Assembly: GCA_018830325.1 (NCBI GenBank)
Contig: JAHJSQ010000077.1
Coordinates: 1 to 56,897 of the forward strand
DNA length: 56,897 nt
Direction of reading: 5' to 3'
Origin: Gammaproteobacteria bacterium
GTDB lineage: Bacteria; Pseudomonadota; Gammaproteobacteria; Methylococcales; Methylomonadaceae
The notes under the pieces were generated by a model. That model made no database searches. It saw only the letters and a program-made list of their open reading frames with translations, and was not told where the DNA came from. This document shows, piece by piece, positions 46,520 to 54,754 of this stretch. Numbering within the stretch: the first letter of the stretch is position 1; each line of letters begins with the position of its first letter. The position numbers and the translations under genes are program-made.

Positions 46520-47851
46520 TTGCAAAACCGGGAAGAAATCAGTCGATTGGAAAATTTGGTCCAAAGCATTTTAGATGAAGCGAAGCTGCAGGGCGCAACC
46601 GCTGCGGAAGCAGGTTTGAGTGTCGATAGCGGCTTGTCGGTGACCGCGCGTTTGGGTGATGTCGAAACGATAGAGCATCATCGCGATCAAGGCTTGGGCG
46701 TGACCGTTTATTTCGGACAGCGTAAAGGTTCTGCGAGTACCACCGATCTATCCAATGCTTCGATCAAGGAAACGGTGACCGCCGCATGCAGTTTCGCGCG
46801 CTATGGCAGCGAAGATCCTTATGCAGGATTACCCGAGCAAGACTGGCTTGCGACCGAATTTCCCGACTTAGATCTATTTCATCCTTGGTCTCTCGCTGCG
46901 GATCGTGCGATCGAGTTGGCGATAGCCTGCGAAGATGCCGCGCGTTCTTATTCAACCGAAATTACGAATTCGGAAGGCGCAACGGTCACCAGTCACCAAG
47001 GCATTCGGGTTTTGGGCAATAGTTTAGGTTTCTTGAAGGGTTCCGAATCGAGCCGTCACTCGATTAGTTGCGCAGTATTAGGACAACGCGGCGACAGTAT
47101 GCAGCGCGATTATTGGTATAGCGTTGCCAGGAATCCTGACTTGCTCGAGGCGGTCGACTCCATCGGCAGAAAAGCAGCCGAAAGAACGGTTAGACGTTTG
47201 CAGGGGCGAGGCTTAAGCACGCGGCAATGTCCGGTTTTGTATTCGGCTGAAGTGGCTTCCAGTTTGTTCGGATCGCTAATCGGCGCAATTAGCGGCGGTA
47301 ACTTATACCGTAAATCGTCGTTTTTACTCAATGCGTTGGATACACGGATATTTCCGGAATTCATACATATTCACGAGCAGCCTTATTTGGTTGGTGCTCT
47401 CGGCAGTGCTGCTTTCGATGCCGAAGGCGTCAAAACTAGGGCTCGGGACATCGTTGCGGAAGGAATTTTAAAGGACTATGTGTTAAGTACTTATTCGGCG
47501 AAGAAACTCGGTCTTGCAAGCACGGGAAATGCCGGTGGCGTTCATAATCTGATCGTCGATAGCGGAAACGATGATTTTGCCGGCATGCTGAAAAAACTCG
47601 GCACCGGATTGCTTGTAACCGAATTGATGGGGCAGGGCGTTAAAATGGTGACTGGCGATTATTCGCGCGGCGCGGCCGGATTCTGGGTAGAGAACGGCGA
47701 AATTCAATACCCGGTCGAGGAAATTACGATTGCCGGAAATTTGAAAGATATGTTTAAAAATCTCGTCGCGGTCGGTAATGATGTCGATTATCGAGGCAAC
47801 GTACGCACCGGTTCGGTTTTGATCGAGCGCATGTCGATCGCCGGGGAATAA
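46520..47851 (+). CDS. pmbA: metalloprotease subunit PmbA (TldE)
   Basis: The 443-residue partner of TldD. It lacks the HExxxH zinc motif, as expected of PmbA, and has the typical C-terminal GNLKDMFKNLVAVGNDVDYRG. The frame opens at a TTG (46520); no early ATG exists and the N-terminal sequence begins immediately with family-like residues, so the rare start is probably real. Adjacent tldD and pmbA genes are less common than separate ones in enterics but frequent in other proteobacteria. Confidence 0.94.
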   Translation: MQNREEISRLENLVQSILDEAKLQGATAAEAGLSVDSGLSVTARLGDVETIEHHRDQGLGVTVYFGQRKGSASTTDLSNASIKETVTAACSFARYGSEDPYAGLPEQDWLATEFPDLDLFHPWSLAADRAIELAIACEDAARSYSTEITNSEGATVTSHQGIRVLGNSLGFLKGSESSRHSISCAVLGQRGDSMQRDYWYSVARNPDLLEAVDSIGRKAAERTVRRLQGRGLSTRQCPVLYSAEVASSLFGSLIGAISGGNLYRKSSFLLNALDTRIFPEFIHIHEQPYLVGALGSAAFDAEGVKTRARDIVAEGILKDYVLSTYSAKKLGLASTGNAGGVHNLIVDSGNDDFAGMLKKLGTGLLVTELMGQGVKMVTGDYSRGAAGFWVENGEIQYPVEEITIAGNLKDMFKNLVAVGNDVDYRGNVRTGSVLIERMSIAGE

Positions 47852-47893
47852 GGCTTTCTATGAGTGGAGCGGTTATGATTGAAAATAGTGGAT

Positions 47894-48088
47894 ATACCTT
47901 TCGCACTTCAAATTTCGGCGATGCTTAAGGAGGCGCCGGGGTGATCATCGGTGCATAGAGTCTACCTGGACGTATTCACCCAGCACCTAAATTCCATAGC
48001 CCATTGGGAATGGTTAATAGCCTTAGATATTTAGGTGCGGAGCCTTTGGCGATCACCCCAATGCCGAATTTTGATCTACGATGGGTGT
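47894..48088. repeat. MITE-like element, family B (copy B6) with nested palindrome
   Basis: About 195 bp. Left end ATACCTTTCGCACTTCAAAT, right end the inverse of ACACCCATCGTAGATCAAAA. The core holds a nested palindrome (47979-48042). The element ends 44 bp before the likely start of the uracil-DNA glycosylase gene. Confidence 0.75.
47979..48042. mobile_element. nested palindromic insert, right end degenerate
   Basis: Begins CCCAGCACCTAAATT after TTCA (47975-47978) and ends near TTTAGGTGCGGAG. The left junction equals the other insertions; the right TTCA and the adjacent core are lost, so no duplication remains. Confidence 0.6.
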
Positions 48089-48131
48089 AATTCAAAATGC
48101 GGTAAAATCCCCTATTTTTTCAATCAAACCG

Positions 48132-48773
48132 ATGGCTTCTAACGAAATTTTTAATCAAGATTGCAAGGATTGCGGACGCTTGGACGAATTTTTGTGCGAG
48201 GTGAAACGCAAGTATCCCGATTATCATGCCCGACCGGTTGCTCCGTTCGGTGACGAACAACCGGAATTGTTGGTGGTCGGGTTGGCGCCGGGCATGCATG
48301 GCGCGAATGCAACGGGGCGCCCGTTTACCGGCGATTATGCCGGAATCTTGTTGTACCAAGCGTTATACCAATTTGGTTACAGTAATCGCCCCATTTCAGA
48401 AGGCCGAAGGGATGGCTTGGTTTTAACCGCTTGCCGCATCACCAATGCCGTTAAATGCCTGCCACCGCAAAATAAACCGACCGGTTTGGAAATCAATACC
48501 TGCAATCGATATTTAAACGCCGAAATAGCGCAAATGCCTGAAGGAACGGTCATTCTGGCGCTGGGCAGTATCGCGCATCAGGCCGTCTTGAAAGCCTGTG
48601 GTTTAAAATTAAAAGATGCACCGTTCGGCCATAATCGCTTGCATCGTTTGCCTAATTCGCGATATCTGGTTGATTCTTATCATTCCAGCCGTTATAACGT
48701 GCAAACCAAGCGTTTGACCGAGGAAATGTTTCACGATGTTTTTCGCCGAATTGCCGGGTTGTTCGATCATTGA
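48132..48773 (+). CDS. type-5 uracil-DNA glycosylase (UDGb-like)
   Basis: Removes uracil (and in some family-5 enzymes hypoxanthine) from DNA. I start it at the ATG at 48132 (MASNEIFNQDCKDCGRL), giving 213 residues; the frame runs 17 codons further upstream into repeat B6. VVGLAPGMHGANATGRPFTG is the UDGb motif 1, and DSYHSSRYN replaces the usual HPSP-type loop. Four iron-sulfur cysteines are plausible: CKDC, the Cys in VKCLPP and the Cys in NTCNRYL. It overlaps the uvrC start, pairing two repair genes. Confidence 0.88.
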   Translation: MASNEIFNQDCKDCGRLDEFLCEVKRKYPDYHARPVAPFGDEQPELLVVGLAPGMHGANATGRPFTGDYAGILLYQALYQFGYSNRPISEGRRDGLVLTACRITNAVKCLPPQNKPTGLEINTCNRYLNAEIAQMPEGTVILALGSIAHQAVLKACGLKLKDAPFGHNRLHRLPNSRYLVDSYHSSRYNVQTKRLTEEMFHDVFRRIAGLFDH

Positions 48774-50611
48774 GTTTTGTTGTGCCTGTTGCCGAATTTG
48801 ATGTAGCCGCCTTTTTGAAAACCCTGACCGGTCGGCCGGGGATTTATAAAATGCTGAATGAAAAAGGCGAAATCATTTATATAGGAAAGGCTAAAAACCT
48901 CAAGAACCGCGTGTCGAGTTACTTTCGGACGCAAACCGCATCGCCGAAACAGCAGGCGATGATTGCGCAGTTGGCGTCGATAGAAGTCATGGTAACCAAC
49001 TCCGAAGGCGAAGCCTTGTTGCTCGAAAGCCAGTTGGTCAAACGTTTCATGCCCCGCTACAATATTTGTTTGCGGGACGATAAATCCTATCCTTATATCT
49101 TTATTTCCACCGAACAGGATTTTCCCCGGATTACTTTTCATCGAGGCGCGAAAAAGAAGAAGGGGCAATATTTCGGGCCTTATCCGAGCGCTGGCGCGGT
49201 CAAGGAAACACTGAAATTATTGCAAAAAATATTTCCGGTCCGGCAATGCGAAGATTCTTATTATCGCAATCGAACTCGCCCCTGTTTACAGCATCAGATT
49301 AAACGCTGCACCGCGCCGTGTGTCGATTTGATCGATACAAGCAATTATGCGGTCGATGTCGAAAATAGTATTTTGTTTTTGGAAGGCAACGGCGATTTAT
49401 TGATTGGTCGTTTAATCGAAAAAATGGAAAATGCTTCGGCGGCCTTGGATTTTGAAAAAGCGGCGGGTTTTCGTGATCAAATTGCGCGTTTGCGATTGAT
49501 TCTGGAAAAACATTTTGTGCATGGCGAGCGGGGCGATGTCGATATCGTTGCCTGCGCTACGCGAGCAGGCGTGGCATGCGTTCAGGTGTTTTTTATTCGC
49601 AAGGGCCAGAATCTCGGCAATAAGTTGTTTTTTCCGAAATTGTCCGATCAAGATGAGCCCGGCAAAATTTTGCAGGCGTTTATCGCACAATATTATCTCG
49701 ACAAGACGGTGCCCTATGAATTGATCGTCAGTCACGAGCCGGAAGAAGTCGGCCTACTGGCTGAAGTTCTGGCCGCTTATGCCAAACATGCCGTTACAAT
49801 TACGTCCAAGGTACGCGGTGAACGCCAAAAATGGCTGCAAATGACATCGACCAATGCCGAGTATTCGCTGCAAAGTAAATTGGCCGACCGGCAAGGTATT
49901 TATGCGCGTTTTTTGAGTCTTCAGGATGAATTGAGTTGCCGGGAATTGCCGAAGCGTCTCGAATGCTTCGATATTAGCCATACCCAGGGCGATCAAACCG
50001 TAGCCTCGTGTGTTGTGTTCGATAGGGAAGGGCCGGTAAAATCGGCTTATCGGCGTTTCAACATCGAGGGTGTGACGCCCGGCGACGATTATGCGGCAAT
50101 TCATCAGGCGGTTACCCGGCGTTATAAACGGCTCAAGCAAGGCGAACATGAGGCTCCCGACATTTTGTTTATCGATGGCGGCAAAGGGCAAGTTGCCGAA
50201 GCGAAAAAGGCATTGGCGGATTTAGAGATAAACAATGTTATGATAGTCGGAGTTTCCAAAGGGCCGGATCGAAAAGCCGGTATGGAAAAACTACTGCTGA
50301 CCGATCAGGTGGAGCCTTTGGATGTAACGCCCGGTGCGTCGGGGTTGTTGTTGATTCAGCATATTCGCGACGAAGCACACCGATTTGCAATTACCGGACA
50401 CAGGCAGCGGCGCGGTAAGACCAAAAAACAATCCGTTTTGGAGGATATTCCAGGGTTGGGACCGAAACGCCGACAATTATTATTAAAACAATTCGGTGGT
50501 TTGCAAGGCGTTGCCGGTGCCAGCGCGGATGCTTTAGCGAGTGTGGCAGGCATTAGTAAGGACTTGGCGCAACGAATTTACGAACAATTTCATAACCCAA
50601 ATGGCCATTAA
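48770..50611 (+). CDS. uvrC: excinuclease ABC subunit C
   Basis: The dual-incision nuclease of nucleotide excision repair, 613 residues. The GIY-YIG domain is near residues 20-100 (GRPGIYKMLNEKGEIIYIGK), the UVR motif is FEKAAGFRDQIARLR, an RNase H-like nuclease domain contains CFDISHTQGDQTVASCVVFD, and a C-terminal HhH pair contains IPGLGPKRRQLLLKQFGG. The start is either the TTG overlapping the preceding stop (48770) or a GTG at 48782; both are rare starts and no clear Shine-Dalgarno separates them. pgsA starts before its stop codon, the common uvrC-pgsA arrangement. Confidence 0.96.
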   Translation: MSFVVPVAEFDVAAFLKTLTGRPGIYKMLNEKGEIIYIGKAKNLKNRVSSYFRTQTASPKQQAMIAQLASIEVMVTNSEGEALLLESQLVKRFMPRYNICLRDDKSYPYIFISTEQDFPRITFHRGAKKKKGQYFGPYPSAGAVKETLKLLQKIFPVRQCEDSYYRNRTRPCLQHQIKRCTAPCVDLIDTSNYAVDVENSILFLEGNGDLLIGRLIEKMENASAALDFEKAAGFRDQIARLRLILEKHFVHGERGDVDIVACATRAGVACVQVFFIRKGQNLGNKLFFPKLSDQDEPGKILQAFIAQYYLDKTVPYELIVSHEPEEVGLLAEVLAAYAKHAVTITSKVRGERQKWLQMTSTNAEYSLQSKLADRQGIYARFLSLQDELSCRELPKRLECFDISHTQGDQTVASCVVFDREGPVKSAYRRFNIEGVTPGDDYAAIHQAVTRRYKRLKQGEHEAPDILFIDGGKGQVAEAKKALADLEINNVMIVGVSKGPDRKAGMEKLLLTDQVEPLDVTPGASGLLLIQHIRDEAHRFAITGHRQRRGKTKKQSVLEDIPGLGPKRRQLLLKQFGGLQGVAGASADALASVAGISKDLAQRIYEQFHNPNGH

Positions 50612-51164
50612 ATTTAATCTTCCGACCTATCTGACTTTGCTGAGAATTGTTTTAATTCCGTTGCTTGCAGTGGTGTTTTATCTGCCTTGGGAATATGCCA
50701 ACTTGGCTTCGACAAGCATTTTTATCTTGGCCGGTATCACTGATTGGTTGGATGGTTATTTAGCCCGTAAGATGAGCTTGGAAACGCCGTTCGGCGCTTT
50801 TTTGGATCCGGTTGCGGATAAATTGATGGTGGCGATCGTACTGGTTTTGATTGTACAACAAGACGGTTCGCCTTATTTAGCCTTACCTGCGGCGATTATT
50901 ATCGGGCGCGAAATTACGATTGCATCGTTACGCGAATGGATGGCGGAATTGGGGCAGCGCGCTAAAGTCAAAGTTTCGCAACTGGGTAAATGGAAAACCA
51001 CGGCGCAAATGACCGCGATAGGGTTTTTATTGTACGGACAGGATGTCGTCGGTATCCCCGTTAAGACATCCGGATATGTATTGCTGTATCTGGCGGCGAT
51101 ATTGACGTTATGGTCGATGATTAACTATTTGAAAGCCGCGTGGAGTGTGTTTGGAGAAGGTTAA
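50601..51164 (+). CDS. pgsA: CDP-diacylglycerol-glycerol-3-phosphate 3-phosphatidyltransferase
   Basis: An inner-membrane enzyme making phosphatidylglycerophosphate, the precursor of phosphatidylglycerol. It has 187 residues from the ATG at 50601 (MAIKFNLPTYLTLLRI), overlapping the last codons of uvrC. The CDP-alcohol phosphotransferase motif is TDWLDGYLARKMSLETPFGAF followed by DPVADKL, with the Asp residues that bind metal. Several hydrophobic helices are present. Confidence 0.95.
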   Translation: MAIKFNLPTYLTLLRIVLIPLLAVVFYLPWEYANLASTSIFILAGITDWLDGYLARKMSLETPFGAFLDPVADKLMVAIVLVLIVQQDGSPYLALPAAIIIGREITIASLREWMAELGQRAKVKVSQLGKWKTTAQMTAIGFLLYGQDVVGIPVKTSGYVLLYLAAILTLWSMINYLKAAWSVFGEG

Positions 51165-51589
51165 AAAAAATCTGTTCGCTATTAACGTAGCGGATCGAAA
51201 CTAGAGTGTTGTAATAAACAACTGTTTGAGGTTTAATTTAAAACCTTATCTTCGTATGGGATATGATAATTCGAACAGCCGTCTTCGAAGTTTTTTGGCG
51301 CTTTCTTGTTCGATAGCGGTTGTGGCGAATACATTATATGGCCTTAGCTTAACGACTGCCGGTTCCTGACGCAGTTTATCGCTGACTTTCCTTTAAGCGT
51401 CGAATGAGCTACATAGCCATGATAACCGCAAACATGGTCGATCGAAGTACACAGGTTTTTATGTAACGTTTCGGTGAGCAATATCGGGATTAATCAGCCT
51501 TGCCATGCTTCGCAGGTTCTCGAATGCATTGCCGAAACGATACGAATCATTAACTTTATAAAGGCAGCATAATGATATTGCTGTAAAAA
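51165..51589. other. intergenic gap between pgsA and the TetR-family gene
   Basis: About 425 bp without a gene or a recognised member of the repeat families. CGTTTCGG near 51467-51474 and CCGAAACG near 51533-51540 form an 8-bp inverted pair about 60 bp apart; its meaning is unknown. Confidence 0.4.
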
Positions 51590-52195
51590 GTGAAAATGGA
51601 AAAGGAAATAGAAAATAACAAAAATAAATTGGACACTCAGGATGAAATTCTCTTGGCGGCATTAAAGCTTTTCGCCGAGAAGGGGTATTTCAATACGTCT
51701 CTCGGTGATATTGCCGAAGCGGCCGGCATCAAGACCACCAGTGGCCTGTATCAATGTTTCAAAAACAAGCAAGCGATAGCCGAAGCCTTGTACGCGAATA
51801 TCATCGATAGTCTGAGTATCTCGATCGATGATATTCGACGCCGAAATGCCAAACCTTCCGAGCAATTGCGCGAAGTCGTCGGCCTTTTGTTTAGGTTAAC
51901 TCAGGAAGCGCCTGATGTGATGCAGTTCCTGTTAGTTATTAAGGTCCGCGAATTTTTGCCCGAGCAAAAGCCCTTCATGGAAACGCCGCCCTTCATCAAG
52001 ATCATAAAAATCCTTCAGGCCGGTATTAAGGCTGAGGAAATCAAAAATATCGAGCCTATACTGGCTTATACCTTTTTTTTTGGGATCATCAATCAAACGC
52101 TACGTATAGCCTTGTCCGGCAGTCTTCCAAAGGATGTCGACGCGTATCAGTCGCAAGTTTGGCTTGCGGCTTGGAGCGTTATTTGTAAGAAATAG
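51590..52195 (+). CDS. TetR/AcrR-family transcriptional regulator
   Basis: About 201 residues. The N-terminal helix-turn-helix is clear: ILLAALKLFAEKGYFNTSLG, then DIAEAAGIKTTSGLYQCFKN (residues 22-62). The C-terminal ligand domain is not recognisable. The frame opens with a GTG, two codons before an ATG (51596); either may be the start. No target gene is obvious next to it, since the downstream gap is filled with repeats and cmoB is convergent. The ligand and regulon cannot be inferred. Confidence 0.85.
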   Translation: MKMEKEIENNKNKLDTQDEILLAALKLFAEKGYFNTSLGDIAEAAGIKTTSGLYQCFKNKQAIAEALYANIIDSLSISIDDIRRRNAKPSEQLREVVGLLFRLTQEAPDVMQFLLVIKVREFLPEQKPFMETPPFIKIIKILQAGIKAEEIKNIEPILAYTFFFGIINQTLRIALSGSLPKDVDAYQSQVWLAAWSVICKK

Positions 52196-52240
52196 CATCC
52201 AAACTTCGGCATGGTTTCGTTGTCACTCGATAATGGCTTG

Positions 52241-52289
52241 GTAAGTGGTAAGCGGTAAGCTGGGAAAGGTAAAAGAGGAAAGATGAAAG
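52241..52289 (+). repeat. heptanucleotide array after the TetR-family gene
   Basis: Seven in-register heptads: GTAAGTG GTAAGCG GTAAGCT, then GGGAAAG GTAAAAG AGGAAAG ATGAAAG. It starts 46 bp after the stop. Both unit types also occur in the 24374-24428 array. Confidence 0.65.
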
Positions 52290-52342
52290 ATTCGATCGTC
52301 GACTGGCTTCGCTCTTTCTCCATTCTCCTTAAATGCCTAGCG

Positions 52343-52622
52343 CTTTCATTTACTGGGGTGGTTGCCAGGCTTTCATGAGTGTTACTGTGAAAGTTCTTGG
52401 GCGGCCAACACAATGGCCCGCAGCAGAATACCGCCCGTTCTCGCTGTTTCCTAAGCTCTGCTTGGGAAACGATTCCGCAAGCTCCGCTTGCCGTCACGGG
52501 AAGCAGAGCTTCCGAGACTGTCTTCCCAAGCCGAGCTTGGGAAGGAGCGAACCCGGCCACCGCCACGCACTTTCATTTGCCGGGGCGATGCTAGGCTTTC
52601 ATGAACGTTACTGTGAAAGTTC
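52343..52622. repeat. direct repeats of about 54 bp flanking hairpins
   Basis: Copy 1 at 52343-52396 and copy 2 at 52570-52622 both read CTTTCATTT, then GGGG, AGGCTTTCATGA and GTTACTGTGAAAGTTC. A third, weaker copy starts near 52877 (TTCATTTGCCGGGGCGATGG). Between copies 1 and 2 is a perfect hairpin, CTTCCCAAGC-CGA-GCTTGGGAAG (52522-52544), preceded by similar GCTCTGCTTGGGAAA and GCTTGCCGTC segments. No gene is supported in 52196-52958. Confidence 0.7.
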
Positions 52623-52675
52623 GTAGATTTGGACTCATTATCTAATTTTTCGATATAAGAAGCTCGGCAGAGAAA

Positions 52676-52866
52676 ATACCGGTTCCGAAGAGGGTGCGGT
52701 TGCTCGATCGACAGGCGTCGGCGGCAGGGACAGCGGCCGTCGAGCCTACATGGATGTATTCACCCAGCACCTAAATTCCATAGCCCTTTGGCTATGGTAA
52801 CTATCGAGCATAATTTAGGTGCTGGGTTCACGGCGTCCTGTCGGGCGAGTGACCGTACCCTCAGCC
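52676..52866. repeat. MITE-like element, family D, with nested palindrome
   Basis: Begins CCGGTTCCGAAGAGGGTGCG, then TGCTCGATCGACAGGCGTCG, and ends CCTGTCGGGCGAGTGACCG. The core is split by the nested insert at 52763-52826. Confidence 0.7.
52763..52826. mobile_element. nested 64-bp palindromic insert with TTCA duplication
   Basis: The clearest copy. Ends CCCAGCACCTAAATT and AATTTAGGTGCTGGG are perfect 15-bp inverted repeats. TTCA flanks both sides (52759-52762 and 52827-52830), whereas uninterrupted cores read GTATTCACGGCGTCC with one TTCA. The inner part has CCATAGCCCTTTGGCTATGG, itself a hairpin. Confidence 0.8.
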
Positions 52867-52958
52867 ACCGAGAACGTTCATTTGCCGGGGCGATGGCTAG
52901 ACCTTCGTGGCCGTTAGGTTGAATGATTCTTCACGAATAAGGGCAATTAGTTAACCGG

Positions 52959-53930
52959 TTATTTTTCCGCTATGAATATAGCCCGTTTGGGTGCTGGGTA
53001 CCCTTCTAGCGTTAAGTTCGGGTCGTTCGGGTCGAGAAAATCCTTGAGAGATTTAAAATCCATCCAGTCGGTGCTACGTTGTTCTTCCGGGGTTGTTACC
53101 GTGACATCGACTAATCTAATGTTGCTGAAACCGCAGCGTTTCAGCCATCCCTGCAATGCTTCACAGCTAGGTATAAACCAAACATTGCGCATATGTGCAT
53201 AGCGGTGCTCCGGTAGCAATACATCATTCGGTCCGCCGTCGATGACCAGCGATTCGAGAATCAATTCGCCCCCGGATCTAAGGCAATCTTTTAATTCCAA
53301 CAAATGATCGATCGGCGAGCGGCGATGATAGAGCACGCCCATGGAAAAGACCGTGTCGAAAGCTTTTAGACCATTCGGTATTTGCTCGATGCCCATTGGC
53401 AACACGTAGTGCCGGGCGTCACCGGCCAGTTTTCTGATGAGGTGAAACTGCATTACATTTAACATCAACGGATCGATACCGACCACAAGGTCCGCGCCGG
53501 CACCGAGCATTCGCCAGCCATGATAGCCGTTCCCGCAACCTACATCGAGCACCAAACGCTTTTTTAGTGGACTGATATGGGCTTTCAATCGATTCCATTT
53601 CCAGTCGGAGCGCCATTCCGTATTGATATCAATGCCGAATAAGTCGTAAGGTCCTTTTCGCCAAGGGCTGAATGTTTTTAATGCTGCCGTTAATTCCTCG
53701 CGGGAAATATCGTCTAAATCGCTAGCAGTGCCGATTTTGACGGTATCTTCATTAAAAACGCGCCGCGAGAGGGATAGTTCAGGCAAGTCGCCTATGGTTT
53801 GGAGCCAGCGAGTCAATTGGCCGTGCCGAGTCGGGTTGAATGCCGACTGTAATTGTTCCGGCAAGATGTCGGCCCAGGCGTCCGCGTCATGGTCCCTTAG
53901 TGTTTGGTAAAGTACTTGATAATCAATCAT
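52959..53930 (-). CDS. cmoB: tRNA U34 carboxymethyltransferase
   Basis: Transfers a carboxymethyl group from carboxy-S-adenosyl-methionine to 5-hydroxyuridine at tRNA position 34, forming cmo5U. The 323 residues match E. coli CmoB. The SAM domain has RLVLDVGCGNGYHGWRMLGA and VGIDPLMLNVMQFH, and the family features SMGVLYHRRSPIDHL and RTNVW-like HMRNVWFIPS are present. It overlaps cmoA by four bases, with cmoA upstream, the usual pair. One hundred bp downstream the repeat-rich region begins. Confidence 0.96.
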   Translation of the reverse strand: MIDYQVLYQTLRDHDADAWADILPEQLQSAFNPTRHGQLTRWLQTIGDLPELSLSRRVFNEDTVKIGTASDLDDISREELTAALKTFSPWRKGPYDLFGIDINTEWRSDWKWNRLKAHISPLKKRLVLDVGCGNGYHGWRMLGAGADLVVGIDPLMLNVMQFHLIRKLAGDARHYVLPMGIEQIPNGLKAFDTVFSMGVLYHRRSPIDHLLELKDCLRSGGELILESLVIDGGPNDVLLPEHRYAHMRNVWFIPSCEALQGWLKRCGFSNIRLVDVTVTTPEEQRSTDWMDFKSLKDFLDPNDPNLTLEGYPAPKRAIFIAEK

Positions 53931-54658
53931 TTGAGAGCGATTATCGAGGCAAAATTGAAATATTGAAACCAGACTTCGGCGCTATTGAAGCCTGCTTTTA
54001 GTAAGCGTTGCCGGTGGCAAGCAAAAGTTTCGGGAATCAATACATTTTCCAATGCGGTCCGCTTTTGGCTGATTTCCAAGTCGCTGTATCCTTGCGTTTT
54101 TTTAAACGCGTGATGCATTTCGGTTTGCAATTGCTGTTGGCGAGGATCGTCGAATTTTAATTTTTCGGACAAAATCAAAATGCCGCCCGGTAATAGGGCC
54201 TGATAGATGTTGCGGAGAAAGTCGCTTCGGTCTTCAATAGGTATGAATTGTAGCGTGAAGTTCAAGACCACAACCGATGCGTTTTCCAGTCGTGTTTCGC
54301 GAATATCCTCGCAACGGGTTTCGACTTCGATTGGAGATGTGTCATTCGCCAATATTTTTTTAAAGCGGTCGATCATCGCCTCCGAATTATCCACAGCAAC
54401 AATGCGGCAGTCATGCGCTTCGATTTGATGTCGCATTGCCAATGTTGCCGCACCAAGCGAGCAGCCTAGGTCATAGCAAAGACTATTGGTTTGTGCGAAG
54501 CGTCCTGCCAACAAACCGATAGCCGATATAATGGAACGGTAGCCGGGAACGGAGCGTTGAATCATGTCGGGAAATACGGCTGTTACCGCGGCGTCGAATT
54601 GGAAGCCCTCTAAGGACTCGACAGGGTGAGCGTATAGAGAATCTTTTTTAAAATTCAT
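53927..54658 (-). CDS. cmoA: carboxy-S-adenosyl-L-methionine synthase
   Basis: Makes carboxy-SAM from SAM and prephenate, the substrate of CmoB. It has 243 residues, as in E. coli. Motifs are CYDLGCSLGAATLAMRHQI (SAM binding), VAVDNSEAMIDRFKKIL and VVLNFTLQFIP. KDSLYAHPVESLEGFQFD at the N-terminus is typical. First gene of the cmoAB pair on the minus strand. Confidence 0.96.
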   Translation of the reverse strand: MNFKKDSLYAHPVESLEGFQFDAAVTAVFPDMIQRSVPGYRSIISAIGLLAGRFAQTNSLCYDLGCSLGAATLAMRHQIEAHDCRIVAVDNSEAMIDRFKKILANDTSPIEVETRCEDIRETRLENASVVVLNFTLQFIPIEDRSDFLRNIYQALLPGGILILSEKLKFDDPRQQQLQTEMHHAFKKTQGYSDLEISQKRTALENVLIPETFACHRQRLLKAGFNSAEVWFQYFNFASIIALK

Positions 54659-54754
54659 CCAGGGATTGGGTTAGTGCAGGCAAAAATATGAGTTGTTGCA
54701 GGGGTGTGGCGCGCTCTGTTGAGACGGAGCGCGCGTAGCGACGGTGCGATAATT

